Shown here in pieces: positions 52,822-62,006 of a stretch of DNA of 64,000 nt. Made by a program: the position numbers and the translations under genes. The notes beneath the pieces are model-generated. The model ran no database searches. It was not told the origin of the DNA and worked only from the letters and a program-made list of their open reading frames with translations. This DNA is from Wohlfahrtiimonas chitiniclastica DSM 18708 (GTDB lineage Bacteria > Pseudomonadota > Gammaproteobacteria > Cardiobacteriales > Wohlfahrtiimonadaceae): the NCBI RefSeq assembly GCF_000375345.1, contig NZ_AQXD01000001.1, positions 636,600 to 700,599 on the forward strand, in the 5' to 3' direction. Each line of letters begins with the position of its first letter. Within the stretch, counting starts at the first letter, position 1.

Positions 52822-52989
52822 TCATAATTGATAAGCGCCGCCCATGCGAATGCTGCCATACATCTGCGGACCACTGCCGCTGCCACCGATGACATTGACA
52901 TCACTTTTTGGCGCAACGCCATTTGATGCACAGCCCGATGCTAAAATTGCAGTCATCACAACGGCTAAAGTGAGTAACCATTTTTTCAT
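52822..52989 (-). CDS. Small lipoprotein (55 residues)
   Basis: A short gene with a perfect AAGGAGG five bases before its ATG. The protein starts MKKWLLTLAVVMTAILASGC: a basic N-terminus, hydrophobic core and lipobox LASGC with acylated Cys20. The mature part is only 36 residues, Gly/Ser-rich (VNVIGGSGSGPQMYGS) and ends GGAYQL. Position +2 is Ala, consistent with outer-membrane sorting. It ends 23 bases before cmk and may share its transcript. No function is assigned. Confidence 0.8.
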   Translation of the reverse strand: MKKWLLTLAVVMTAILASGCASNGVAPKSDVNVIGGSGSGPQMYGSIRMGGAYQL

Positions 52990-53111
52990 GTTGCCTCCTT
53001 AAATTCGCTTGATCATACCTAAAACGCCATTATATAACTAAGGCTATAAGTTTTGCTCCAATTATTGTATTCTATGTGGGTTATACCATTTTTATATGAA
53101 GAGAATGTGAG

Positions 53112-54053
53112 ATGTCTTTAAAAACCCTAACAATTGCAACTCGAGAAAGTCCGCTCGCACTATGGCAGGCTGAACATGTGAAAAGTAAAATCCTAGAATT
53201 TTTCCCAGAGATGGATGTTCAATTACTAGGCATGACCACCAAAGGGGATCAAATGCTATCCTCTCCGCTCAGTAAAATTGGCGGCAAAGGTCTATTTATC
53301 AAAGAATTGGAAGTTGCGTTATTAGATGGCAGAGCAGACATTGCTGTTCACTCCATGAAAGACGTACCAATGGCAAAAGAGTTGCCAGAGGACTTAATTG
53401 TCCCCGTGGTGATGAAGCGTGAAGATCCACGCGATGCTTTAGTGAGCAACCACAACTACACCATCAAAACATTGCCACAAAATGCTGTAATGGGTTCTTG
53501 CTCATTGCGCCGTCGTGTGCAATTGATGGCGCTTCGCCCTGATTTACAGCTCAAAGATTTACGCGGCAACGTCAATACCCGTTTAGCGAAATTAGATGCC
53601 GGCGAATTTGATGCCATCATTTTAGCCACCGCTGGCCTTAAACGTTTAGGGTTTGACCATCGCATCAGCGAAGAGATCTCTCAAGACATCTCATTGCCAG
53701 CAGTTGGCCAAGGCGCCATTGGCATTGAGTGCAATCGTCATAATGAAGCAGTGCGCAAAATCATCTCCTTATTAAATGATGATGACACCGCTGTGTGTGT
53801 TGCCGCAGAACGTGCGTTTAACTCAACCTTAAATGGCGGCTGCCAAGCACCGATTGCAGGCTATGCAGAGCTCACAGAAAAAGGGCTATGGATTCGTGGT
53901 TTAGTGGGTAACATTGACACCAATGAAATCATCTATGCTGAAATGGTGGGCGATCCTTTAGATGCGCAAAATTTAGGTCATCGCTTAGCCGAAGAGTTAC
54001 TCAGCAAAGGCGCGGATGAATTTTTAAGGAGTATTTATGGCGAAAAAAAATAA
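53112..54053 (+). CDS. hemC: Porphobilinogen deaminase
   Basis: Builds hydroxymethylbilane from four porphobilinogens. The 313 residues show IATRESPLALWQAEHV, KDVPMAKELPEDL, GSCSLRRRVQL and the dipyrromethane cofactor Cys244 in NGGCQAPIAGY. Its last 17 bases overlap the next gene (different frame). First gene of a hemC-hemDX-hemY operon. Confidence 0.96.
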   Translation: MSLKTLTIATRESPLALWQAEHVKSKILEFFPEMDVQLLGMTTKGDQMLSSPLSKIGGKGLFIKELEVALLDGRADIAVHSMKDVPMAKELPEDLIVPVVMKREDPRDALVSNHNYTIKTLPQNAVMGSCSLRRRVQLMALRPDLQLKDLRGNVNTRLAKLDAGEFDAIILATAGLKRLGFDHRISEEISQDISLPAVGQGAIGIECNRHNEAVRKIISLLNDDDTAVCVAAERAFNSTLNGGCQAPIAGYAELTEKGLWIRGLVGNIDTNEIIYAEMVGDPLDAQNLGHRLAEELLSKGADEFLRSIYGEKK

Positions 54054-56343
54054 AAAATCCGCACTGAAAAAAAATGCTGCGCCAATCATCTCAGCGCCTG
54101 AAGAAGTGATCACTACTCAGTCTGTTGATTTACAACAATTGGGCGTTGTGATTACGCGCCCTGCGGATCAATCTGAGTTTTTAGTGACGCAAATTACAGA
54201 GCATCATGGACATGCACTCAATGTGCCCTGCCTTGTGATTTTAGAGCCGCATGATACAAACGCTGCCATTGAAGGCTGCACACAATCGGCTAAGTCTGCT
54301 GATTATTGGGCATTCACCAGCCCAAATGCAGTAGATTATGCAGTGCGTTTTGGCTTGGATTTTTCATTAAACATCCCCTGTATTTCCATTGGTGCAGGCA
54401 CCACTAAGCGTTTAGAAGCATTAACGAGTGCACCCATCATTCAAGGGGATGCGCCGTATACATCTGAAAAACTCTTAGAAAAACTCAGCACCTTCGATTT
54501 AGGCGGCAAAGCCATTAACATTTACAGCGGTGAAGGTGGTCGTCGTTTATTGGCCAATGCCACGACAGCAATGGGCGCGATCGCACAATATGTCGATGTA
54601 TATCGCCGTGATCGCCCTGAGCATATTGATCTCACAACTGTGATGGATTATGCCAACAATCATCCTGTCACCATTTTAGTGTCAAGCCAAGAGGCATTTG
54701 GCGCTTATCATGACGCTGCGTTTTCAGTGGATGCCCACAGAACAGATCGCCCATTGATTGTGGCGAGCGAGCGCCTTGCCGATTATGTGCAAACGCTGGG
54801 TTACACCCACATCATCACAGCGTCTTCTGCTGTGAGTCAAGATATGTGGCAAGCCTTGGTTGAGGCTGCCCCACACTTGCTTTTATCCACCTTTGATTCA
54901 ACCCCTGAGGATTCATCCATGACTGAACCGAATGATAAAGAGACCACACAATTGCCTGAGCCTGAGCTCAATGTGGCGAACACTGTCGATGCTGTCAAAG
55001 AAGAACAACCAGAAGTCACGCCTCAACCTACAGAAAAACCTGCACCCATCATGCACAATGCAGCGCCTCAATCATCAGGCGGTAAATCTTTATCGCTCTT
55101 AGCCCTCGCCCTTGGCGTTGTGGGCATTGGCGTCGGCGCCTTTGCATTCTTACAAGTTTCTGATGAGAGCACACGTACGCAAGAGCTTAACCGCACCATC
55201 GTGCAGCAAAAAACAGAGCTTGAAACTTTATCGAATGCTTTGACGAATCTGCAAAAAACTGTGGCCACTGAGCGCGGTCAATCCTCTAACTTCACGGATT
55301 TAAGTGATGCCCAAAAACAGCAACAGCAAAATCTATTGGCATTACAACAACGCGTCGGTACATTAGATTCCGCCATCAATAATCTACAAGCAGACAGCGG
55401 CACCGCAAGCAATCGCTACAATCAATTGAAAGATCACATCCAACAATTTGAATCTGTGGTGAGCAATCTTGATCAATCCATCACGCAAATTGGCAAAATG
55501 GCCAATGATGCGCAATCAGATGCGGTGAAAACGCAAAATCGCTTAACCTCTCAGCTTGTGGAAATCAATAGCAAAATCGCGGCGCTCAATACATTAGAAG
55601 AACATTTATCTGCCAAAACAGACATTGATCTTTTAAACTTGAGCCAAGCGCAATACTTATTGAATTTAGCCAACTTTAAATTAACATTTGAAGAAGACAC
55701 CACAGCCGCTGTGAACATCCTTAAAGAGGCCAGTGAGCGCTTGATGGCAACGGCGAATGCCAAATTCAGCGAAACCAATAATCTCATTCAAAGTGAGATC
55801 GTTAAATTGCAAGAGATCCCCACCATCAATCGCGCTGAATATGCCACGCGCATTCAACATTTGATTGATGCAGTACCAGGTATTGACACCAAATCAGATG
55901 ACATTTTAGGCGAACTCAAAAACAGCTTTAAAGCAGAAGTGGACAAAGATGCCGCCAATGATGATCCTAATGCTCGTCCTTGGTATTCAAAAGCTGTGGA
56001 TAAAATCAAGCCTGTGTTCATTGTGACCCAAGAGCGCACCGCCGCACCAGAATTGATGTCCATCACGGATGAAGTTTTGTTAAAGCAAAACATGCAGATG
56101 CAATTGACCACGGCACGCTTAGCGTTATTGCAACATCAAGCGGTGACGTATCAAGAATCCTTAAAAGCCGCGCGCACATTACTCACGAATTACTTTAGCC
56201 CGAACGATGAAACCTATCATCAAGTATTAGCGGCGCTCAATGAGTTATTGAATGTGAATGTGGCAAATGACAATCTCAACATCGATCCGATTTTAAAATC
56301 TTTCGATGCCTCTATGTTGAACTATAGAGGAGAAGGATTATGA
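54037..56343 (+). CDS. hemDX: Fused uroporphyrinogen-III synthase / HemX membrane protein
   Basis: One chain of 768 residues joins two usually separate proteins. After a Lys-rich start (1-32) comes HemD (about 33-285): LGVVITRPADQ, WAFTSPNAVDYAV, GDAPYTSEKLLEKL, YSGEGGRRLL, VDVYRRDRP and the family C-terminus TASSAVSQ. A Pro/Glu/Thr-rich linker (about 286-348) leads to HemX: a membrane span (351-373), a coiled coil, and the HemX domain ending near FDASMLNYRGEGL. The inner Met of SSMTEPND (residue 295) sits where a separate HemX would start. Coupled to hemY (ATGA). Confidence 0.93.
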   Translation: MAKKNKKSALKKNAAPIISAPEEVITTQSVDLQQLGVVITRPADQSEFLVTQITEHHGHALNVPCLVILEPHDTNAAIEGCTQSAKSADYWAFTSPNAVDYAVRFGLDFSLNIPCISIGAGTTKRLEALTSAPIIQGDAPYTSEKLLEKLSTFDLGGKAINIYSGEGGRRLLANATTAMGAIAQYVDVYRRDRPEHIDLTTVMDYANNHPVTILVSSQEAFGAYHDAAFSVDAHRTDRPLIVASERLADYVQTLGYTHIITASSAVSQDMWQALVEAAPHLLLSTFDSTPEDSSMTEPNDKETTQLPEPELNVANTVDAVKEEQPEVTPQPTEKPAPIMHNAAPQSSGGKSLSLLALALGVVGIGVGAFAFLQVSDESTRTQELNRTIVQQKTELETLSNALTNLQKTVATERGQSSNFTDLSDAQKQQQQNLLALQQRVGTLDSAINNLQADSGTASNRYNQLKDHIQQFESVVSNLDQSITQIGKMANDAQSDAVKTQNRLTSQLVEINSKIAALNTLEEHLSAKTDIDLLNLSQAQYLLNLANFKLTFEEDTTAAVNILKEASERLMATANAKFSETNNLIQSEIVKLQEIPTINRAEYATRIQHLIDAVPGIDTKSDDILGELKNSFKAEVDKDAANDDPNARPWYSKAVDKIKPVFIVTQERTAAPELMSITDEVLLKQNMQMQLTTARLALLQHQAVTYQESLKAARTLLTNYFSPNDETYHQVLAALNELLNVNVANDNLNIDPILKSFDASMLNYRGEGL

Positions 56344-57665
56344 TGCGTTTCCTTAAAGCATTGGGTTGGTTTTTAATCCCCTTTGCCCTTGCGATCTTCT
56401 TATTTCTCTTAGTGGAAAAAGATCCCGGCATGGTGATCATTACAGGTAAAAACCTCTTCACGCAAAAAGATTTCTCTTTGATGATGACCCTTTCAGGTTT
56501 CTTCTTCAGTGGCCTCATCTTTTTTGTGGTGGGCTATGTATTATTGCGCTTTTTATTCAGAGTGATCGGTTTACCAAGCTTCTTAAAGCGCAGTGCAGAT
56601 TTACGCAGCGAAAAGAGTGCAAGCCGCAAAATGTCCCGCGCGGAATTGGCGATGCTTGAAAATAAGCCGGATTTAGCCGAAGCGCTCCATTTATCTGCCG
56701 CAAAAAGTAGCCCGAATCCAAGTTTTTGCTACATTGGCGCAGCACGCGCGGCGCACATGCAAGGCAAAACGGAGCAACGTGATCAATATTTACGTGCGGT
56801 TGAAACATTGAGTGACAATCACAACCGTTTACATGCTGGCATTATGATTGGTGAGCTGTTGAATGAATGGGATGAACCTCATAAAGCGCAAACTGTACTT
56901 GAACGCATTCGCAAAGAAAAAGGCGATCATCACCGTATTTTGGTGGCATTGGCAAAATCTTATGAGAAACAAGGTTTGTATGATCAGCTCTATCAAATCA
57001 TGCCCGATCTACATAAATCTTTACCAAAAGATGAGCGCTTAGCCATCGAGCCTGAGTTGTATGTGGCGTTGATTGATCACATTGGCGCTGAACACAATGG
57101 CAATAAACTCAAAGCATTGTGGGAAGTGATTCCAAACAACATCAAAGTGACGCCAAGCGTTGTGGTCAATTATGCTGAAAAGCTTTTGTATGCTGGCAAT
57201 GTGAGCGATGCTGAAGAGGCACTGCGCTACTCTTTGAAAAAAGAGTGGAATGATTTGGTCATCACCGCTTACGGTCATTTATATACCGGTGACTTTAAAA
57301 CGTACATCAAGCACGCTAAGCAGTTTGCGCATCAGCATCCTGACAGCGCTTATGCTGCCCTTGCGGTGGCACGATTGTATTATCAAACCAAGCAACTTGA
57401 GGAAGCCTTGACTGCTCTGCAACAAGCATTGGCAATTGATGATCAAATCCCTGAAGTGCATCACTTATTGGCGGAAATTTTATTGGAGCAAGGTGAGTTT
57501 GAAAAATCAGCCTTAGCTTTCCGTGAAGCTGGTCGATTATCGTATGCAAAACCTTCAGCGGAATTGCTGCAAGTGGAGGGCGAATTGCTCTCATCGAAAG
57601 ATGCACAGCTCCCTGAGAAGGTCGGGGTTGAAGTCACAGAAGCCGACGTGACTGAATCTAAATAA
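56340..57665 (+). CDS. hemY: HemY, TPR-containing inner-membrane protein
   Basis: Protein of the hemCDXY operon with unclear function in heme metabolism (not protoporphyrinogen oxidase). The 441 residues have two N-terminal membrane spans (about 7-25 and 45-65), the HemY_N domain, then TPR-like helical repeats (LEEALTALQQALAIDDQIPEVHHLLAEILLEQGEFEKSALAFREAG, given in parts). A strong terminator follows. Confidence 0.92.
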   Translation: MMRFLKALGWFLIPFALAIFLFLLVEKDPGMVIITGKNLFTQKDFSLMMTLSGFFFSGLIFFVVGYVLLRFLFRVIGLPSFLKRSADLRSEKSASRKMSRAELAMLENKPDLAEALHLSAAKSSPNPSFCYIGAARAAHMQGKTEQRDQYLRAVETLSDNHNRLHAGIMIGELLNEWDEPHKAQTVLERIRKEKGDHHRILVALAKSYEKQGLYDQLYQIMPDLHKSLPKDERLAIEPELYVALIDHIGAEHNGNKLKALWEVIPNNIKVTPSVVVNYAEKLLYAGNVSDAEEALRYSLKKEWNDLVITAYGHLYTGDFKTYIKHAKQFAHQHPDSAYAALAVARLYYQTKQLEEALTALQQALAIDDQIPEVHHLLAEILLEQGEFEKSALAFREAGRLSYAKPSAELLQVEGELLSSKDAQLPEKVGVEVTEADVTESK

Positions 57666-57682
57666 CCATTGATTCATCCATG

Positions 57683-57718
57683 CAACCTTCTATGATTCAT
57701 AGAAGGTTGTCTTTTTTT
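57683..57718 (+). terminator. Terminator of the hem operon
   Basis: CAACCTTCTATG (57683-57694), loop ATT, CATAGAAGGTTG (57698-57709), then TC and seven T. Twelve perfect pairs. It ends 10 bases before the folP ATG, so folP expression may need read-through or a promoter overlapping the hairpin. Confidence 0.92.
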
Positions 57719-57728
57719 AGGAGATGCA

Positions 57729-58556
57729 ATGACTCACGCGAGTCTCACTGAATTATTAAATGCCCAAGCACCCATCATCATGGGGATTGTCAATGCAACA
57801 CCCAATTCATTTTCTGATGGTGGGGATTACTTTGCCTCAGAAGATGCCATTATGCGCGCCCATCAATTGGTCGATGAAGGCGCAACCATCATTGACATTG
57901 GGGCGGAATCCTCAAATCCCAAAGCTTTGCCCATCAGTAGTGATGAGGAGATTGCACGCTTAACGCCTGTGGTTTCAGCCCTTGTGGGTAAACTCCCTGC
58001 ACTGATTTCCATTGATACTTATCACCCAGAAACCATGGCGGCGATGGTGGATTTAGGCGTGGACATCATCAATGACATCAATGGCTTTCGGGATGAAGCT
58101 GCAATTGCCGCCGTTGCGCATTCAAATGTGGATTTGGTGGTGATGCATTTAGATCAGCCCATTGCTGCGATGCACACCGAAACTGAACATGCAGACATTA
58201 CGCAAAGCATCATCGACTTTTGTCATGAGCGCGCCGCGACTTTAACTAGCCATGGCATTGAACAAAGCCGCCTCATTTTTGATCCGGGCTTTGGCTTTGG
58301 CAAAACCACGGCAGAACAAATAGAGCTTTTACAACAACTCGAGCGCTTAACTGCCCTGCCTTATCCGATGCTCATTGGCTTATCGCGTAAACGCCTCATT
58401 GGTCACTTAACGGGTGTCAGTGATGCGAAAGCACGCACCATTGGCAATGTCAGCGCTGCCCTTTGGTGTTTGACGAAAGGCGCAAAGATTTTACGCGTCC
58501 ATGATGTCAAAGCCACACAAGAAGCCTTCACCCTTTGGCAACAACTCTCTAACTGA
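57729..58556 (+). CDS. folP: Dihydropteroate synthase, divergent
   Basis: Condenses pterin pyrophosphate with p-aminobenzoate. The 275 residues keep MGIVNATPNSFSDGG, ISIDTYHPE, INDINGF, FDPGFGFGK, SRKRLIG and the C-terminal LRVHDVK. Two conserved motifs differ. The family GESTRP loop reads AESSNP, so E. coli Thr62 and Arg63, which contact substrate, are Ser62 and Asn63; MHMQG-P reads MHLDQP. It could be the organism's only folP or a paralogue. The usual neighbours ftsH and glmM are absent. Confidence 0.85.
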   Translation: MTHASLTELLNAQAPIIMGIVNATPNSFSDGGDYFASEDAIMRAHQLVDEGATIIDIGAESSNPKALPISSDEEIARLTPVVSALVGKLPALISIDTYHPETMAAMVDLGVDIINDINGFRDEAAIAAVAHSNVDLVVMHLDQPIAAMHTETEHADITQSIIDFCHERAATLTSHGIEQSRLIFDPGFGFGKTTAEQIELLQQLERLTALPYPMLIGLSRKRLIGHLTGVSDAKARTIGNVSAALWCLTKGAKILRVHDVKATQEAFTLWQQLSN

Positions 58557-58566
58557 TTGATAAAAA

Positions 58567-60471
58567 ATGATAGATTTTAACCAAATTACCTTACGCGTGG
58601 GCACAAAAGTGCTGATCGAAGATTTCTCCATGCAGATCCACAATAAAATGCATGTGGGTTTAGTCGGCAAAAATGGTACCGGCAAAACTTCCCTCTTCAA
58701 CCTGATTTTAGGGCACTATGAAGCCGATAAAGGCAATGTGCACATTCAGCCCCATTTGCAAATGGCGCATGTGGAGCAAGAGATTCGCAACATTGATCAA
58801 ACGGCGTTTGATTATGTGCTCTCAGGCGATGCAGAACTCATTGAGTTGCGCAAATCTGAACAAAAAGCATTAGATGCCAATGATGGGATCGCCATCAGCC
58901 ACATCCATCAAGAGCTTGAACGCATCGATGGTTACCGTGCAGACAGCCGCGCGGCGGCGTTGATGATGGGGCTTGGCTTTAATCCTGAGGATCTCCATCA
59001 ACCGATTGCCCATTTCTCGGGCGGTTGGCGCATGCGTTTGAATATCGCCAAAGCGTTGATGTGCCGCTCGGATATTTTGCTCCTCGATGAACCGACGAAC
59101 CACTTAGACTTTGAAACTGTGGTTTGGCTAGAAAACTGGCTCAAAGGTTATCAAGGCATTTTGATCATCATCTCCCATGATAAAGAGTTTTTAGATCACA
59201 CATGCAACTACATTTTGCACCTTGAGCAGCAAAAGGCAAATCTCTACAAAGGTAACTATGCAGATTTCCAACGCATGCGCGCGGAAAAATTGATCCTTCA
59301 GCAAACCATGTATGAGAAAAATGAGAAGACCAAAGCCCATTTAGAGAACTTCATTCGCCGCTTTGGCGCAAAAGCCACCAAGGCAAAACAGGCGCAAAGC
59401 CGCGTCAAAGCCTTGGCAAAATTGGCAGACATTGCACCAGTTGTCGCCACCAATGAATTCACCTTTTCATTTTTAAAGCCGGATCGTTTACCGGATCCAC
59501 TGCTAACCATGGACAATGTTGCCATCGGTTATGAGGTGGGCCAACCCATTTTAAACAATGTGAACCTCACATTAACGCCCGATACACGCCTTGGTTTACT
59601 CGGTAAAAATGGTGAAGGTAAATCCACCTTGATTAAAGCGATTGCCGGTCAATTGAGCATTGAAAATGGCGACTATACAGCTTCTGAGTTTTTAAACATC
59701 GGTTACTTTGCCCAGCATCAATTAGAATATTTGACGGTGACAGAATCGCCAATGTGGCACATTCAAATGCTTGATCCTTTAATCAGCACGCAAGACATTC
59801 GTAATTTCCTTGGGCAATTTGATTTCCATGGCGACAAAGCCTTAGAAAGCATCGAGCGCTTCTCTGGCGGTGAAAAGGCGCGTTTAGCTTTAGCGATGAT
59901 TGTTTATCAAAAGCCCAATTTATTGCTGCTCGATGAACCGACAAACCACCTTGATTTAGAGATGCGCGAAGCCATTGCCATGGCGCTGCAAGCCTTTGAA
60001 GGCGGCGTTGTGATCGTTTCCCATGATGCCTCACTTTTAGAGATGTGTTGTGATCAATTCGCCGTCGTGCGCAATCACACTGTCACCCTTTATGAGGGCG
60101 ATTTAGAGAGCTATCGCACACAAGTGGTCACTGAGCGCAGTAATGATGAAAAAAGCGCTGCGGGGACATCTACAGCATCCACTGAAGCGAAATTAGATTT
60201 CAATGAGCGCAAAAACCTCAATGCTCGCCTAAAGAAATTAGAGCGCGACATTCCAAAGCTCGAAGCTGAAATGGCAAAAATCGAGGCAAAAATTGCCAAA
60301 CTCGATGACATTTTAGGCGACAGTGATACATACTTAAACAAAAGCCACGATGAAATCCAAACCTTAAATGCGCAAAAAGATCAATGTTCCGCTGATTTAG
60401 CCGCCGCAGAAGAGGCTTGGCTCATGGCTGGGGATGAGATTGAAACCATCACCGCTCAACTCAATGCATAG
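58567..60471 (+). CDS. yheS: ABC-F ATPase, YheS-type
   Basis: Soluble protein with two ABC domains and no membrane part, of the ribosome-associated ABC-F group. First domain: GKNGTGKTS, SGGWRMRLNIAKAL, LLLDEPTNHLD. A linker of about 80 residues ends in AKATKAKQAQSRVKAL. Second domain: GKNGEGKST, YFAQHQLEYL, SGGEKARLALA, LLLDEPTNHLD. A coiled-coil tail (about 545-634) follows. Length (634) and motifs such as AKATKAKQAQSR and GYFAQHQLEYL closely match E. coli YheS (637). Role probably in translation. Confidence 0.92.
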   Translation: MIDFNQITLRVGTKVLIEDFSMQIHNKMHVGLVGKNGTGKTSLFNLILGHYEADKGNVHIQPHLQMAHVEQEIRNIDQTAFDYVLSGDAELIELRKSEQKALDANDGIAISHIHQELERIDGYRADSRAAALMMGLGFNPEDLHQPIAHFSGGWRMRLNIAKALMCRSDILLLDEPTNHLDFETVVWLENWLKGYQGILIIISHDKEFLDHTCNYILHLEQQKANLYKGNYADFQRMRAEKLILQQTMYEKNEKTKAHLENFIRRFGAKATKAKQAQSRVKALAKLADIAPVVATNEFTFSFLKPDRLPDPLLTMDNVAIGYEVGQPILNNVNLTLTPDTRLGLLGKNGEGKSTLIKAIAGQLSIENGDYTASEFLNIGYFAQHQLEYLTVTESPMWHIQMLDPLISTQDIRNFLGQFDFHGDKALESIERFSGGEKARLALAMIVYQKPNLLLLDEPTNHLDLEMREAIAMALQAFEGGVVIVSHDASLLEMCCDQFAVVRNHTVTLYEGDLESYRTQVVTERSNDEKSAAGTSTASTEAKLDFNERKNLNARLKKLERDIPKLEAEMAKIEAKIAKLDDILGDSDTYLNKSHDEIQTLNAQKDQCSADLAAAEEAWLMAGDEIETITAQLNA

Positions 60472-60479
60472 GAGATCAC

Positions 60480-60881
60480 ATGTTCAATCAAGCTTTCATT
60501 GCCCGTTTATTGCGCTTAGTGGGCGCAGCCTTAGTATTAAGCGCAGGCTACTTTGTCTATTTAGACAAAGAACTCATTTATACAGAAGCAAGCATTGTGC
60601 GTTATGAAGGCGATCATCCTTGGGTGCGCTTTGCAGCCTCGCCCACAGAACAGATCACCTACCAGCTCACAGAATCCATGAATGCCAACATGCACCCTAT
60701 TAACAGCACACTTTTGGTTCGCTATCCCAGTGGTGATTATGGTAAATTAGAGTATGTTTCCCCCGTTAAACAGTGGGCGTTTTACATTGTCTTGCCCATT
60801 GGTTTGATTCTGTTTTTCATCGGTGCATATTTAACGCTTAAAGTGCGCCGTGCCCAATTTAAACAACTGAATAAAAAATAA
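60480..60881 (+). CDS. Two-span membrane protein of unknown function
   Basis: 133 residues: a membrane segment at about 8-28, a loop of about 70 residues rich in beta-strand (IVRYEGDHPWVRFA; STLLVRYPSGDYGKLEYVSPVKQW), and a second segment (about 98-118) followed by a basic end. The layout recalls DUF3592-type proteins, but similarity is too weak to assign. GGAG precedes the ATG. It is 9 bases after the ABC-F gene and 9 before telA, suggesting an operon. Confidence 0.7.
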   Translation: MFNQAFIARLLRLVGAALVLSAGYFVYLDKELIYTEASIVRYEGDHPWVRFAASPTEQITYQLTESMNANMHPINSTLLVRYPSGDYGKLEYVSPVKQWAFYIVLPIGLILFFIGAYLTLKVRRAQFKQLNKK

Positions 60882-60890
60882 GGAACCACA

Positions 60891-61991
60891 ATGAACGAAA
60901 CTCAAAACGATCAAGCGATCATTGTCTCAGAAGAGAAAATCCTCAACGAATTGGCACCGAATCAAGCAGAGATCACTGCCATCAGCGAAACCATTAACAT
61001 TAATGATCCCACGCAATTTTTAGCCTATGGTTCAAAGCCAATGGCAGAGATCGCGCGTTTTTCTGACACGTTATTAAATCGCGTTAAAACAAAAGATGCC
61101 GGCGAAGTGGGCAATCAACTCTCTAACTTGGTGCTTAAAATCCGTGAATATGACCCTTTTACAAAAGAAGAACAAGCCACAGGTTTTTTAGCGAATATTC
61201 CTGTGATTGGCGGGCTCTTTCGTAAGGCTGAAAAAGTTAAAATTGATCACACCAATTTAACAGAACAAGTGGATGCCATTGCGAGCCACTTAGACAATTC
61301 AATGGTGCAATTGCTGCGTGACAATGAGCAGCTTGAATTGCTCTATGCTAAAAATTTGGATTATTACCGCGATTTAGATCTGTTCATTAAAGCAGGTCAG
61401 CATCATTTAGAAAATGTGCGCACCCATGAACTCCCTGCCCTTGAAGCGACGGCAAATGAGTCAAAAGATCTATTAGATGCCCAAAAAGTGAAAGATTTGA
61501 TGGAAAACATCAATCGCTTTGAGCGCCGCTTGCATGATTTAAATCTCTCTAAAACCATTGCCATGCAAACTGCGCCGCAAATCCGCATCATTCAAAACAA
61601 CAATCAGCAGTTGGCGGAAAAAATTCAAGGCAGCATTTTCTCCACATTGCCCGTTTGGAAGAGTCAAATTGTCTTATCGCTCTCCCTTCAAGAGCAAGAG
61701 AAAGCCGCTCAATTGCAAAAAGATGTGGCGGACACCACCAACGATTTATTGCGTAAAAATGCCGAAATGCTTCAGCAAAATAGCATTGCCACCGCAACAG
61801 AAGTGGAGCGTTCGATTGTGGACATTGAAACCATCAGAGATGTACAAAATCGCTTAGTCAATACCATTGAAGAGACCATGAAGATCGCCACAGAAGCGCG
61901 TGAAAAACGTAAAGCGGTGGAGATTGAATTGTCCCAAATGGAAGACAATTTACGCGAACGCATCACTTCTGTGGTGGATAAATATCAATAA
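60891..61991 (+). CDS. telA: TelA/KlaA-family toxic-anion resistance protein
   Basis: Cytoplasmic helical protein of the TelA family, linked to tellurite and other membrane-active stress resistance; mechanism not settled. 366 residues: FSDTLLNRVKTKDAGEVGNQLSNLVLKIREYDP, a short hydrophobic NIPVIGGLFRKAEK, and helices through KTIAMQTAPQIRIIQNNNQQLAEKIQGSIFSTLPVWKSQI and TNDLLRKNAEMLQQNSI (given in parts), all typical of TelA. AAGGA before the ATG. It is followed 15 bases later by an XpaC-like gene, the usual partner. Confidence 0.92.
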   Translation: MNETQNDQAIIVSEEKILNELAPNQAEITAISETININDPTQFLAYGSKPMAEIARFSDTLLNRVKTKDAGEVGNQLSNLVLKIREYDPFTKEEQATGFLANIPVIGGLFRKAEKVKIDHTNLTEQVDAIASHLDNSMVQLLRDNEQLELLYAKNLDYYRDLDLFIKAGQHHLENVRTHELPALEATANESKDLLDAQKVKDLMENINRFERRLHDLNLSKTIAMQTAPQIRIIQNNNQQLAEKIQGSIFSTLPVWKSQIVLSLSLQEQEKAAQLQKDVADTTNDLLRKNAEMLQQNSIATATEVERSIVDIETIRDVQNRLVNTIEETMKIATEAREKRKAVEIELSQMEDNLRERITSVVDKYQ

Positions 61992-62006
61992 TTACTCGGA
62001 GGGATG

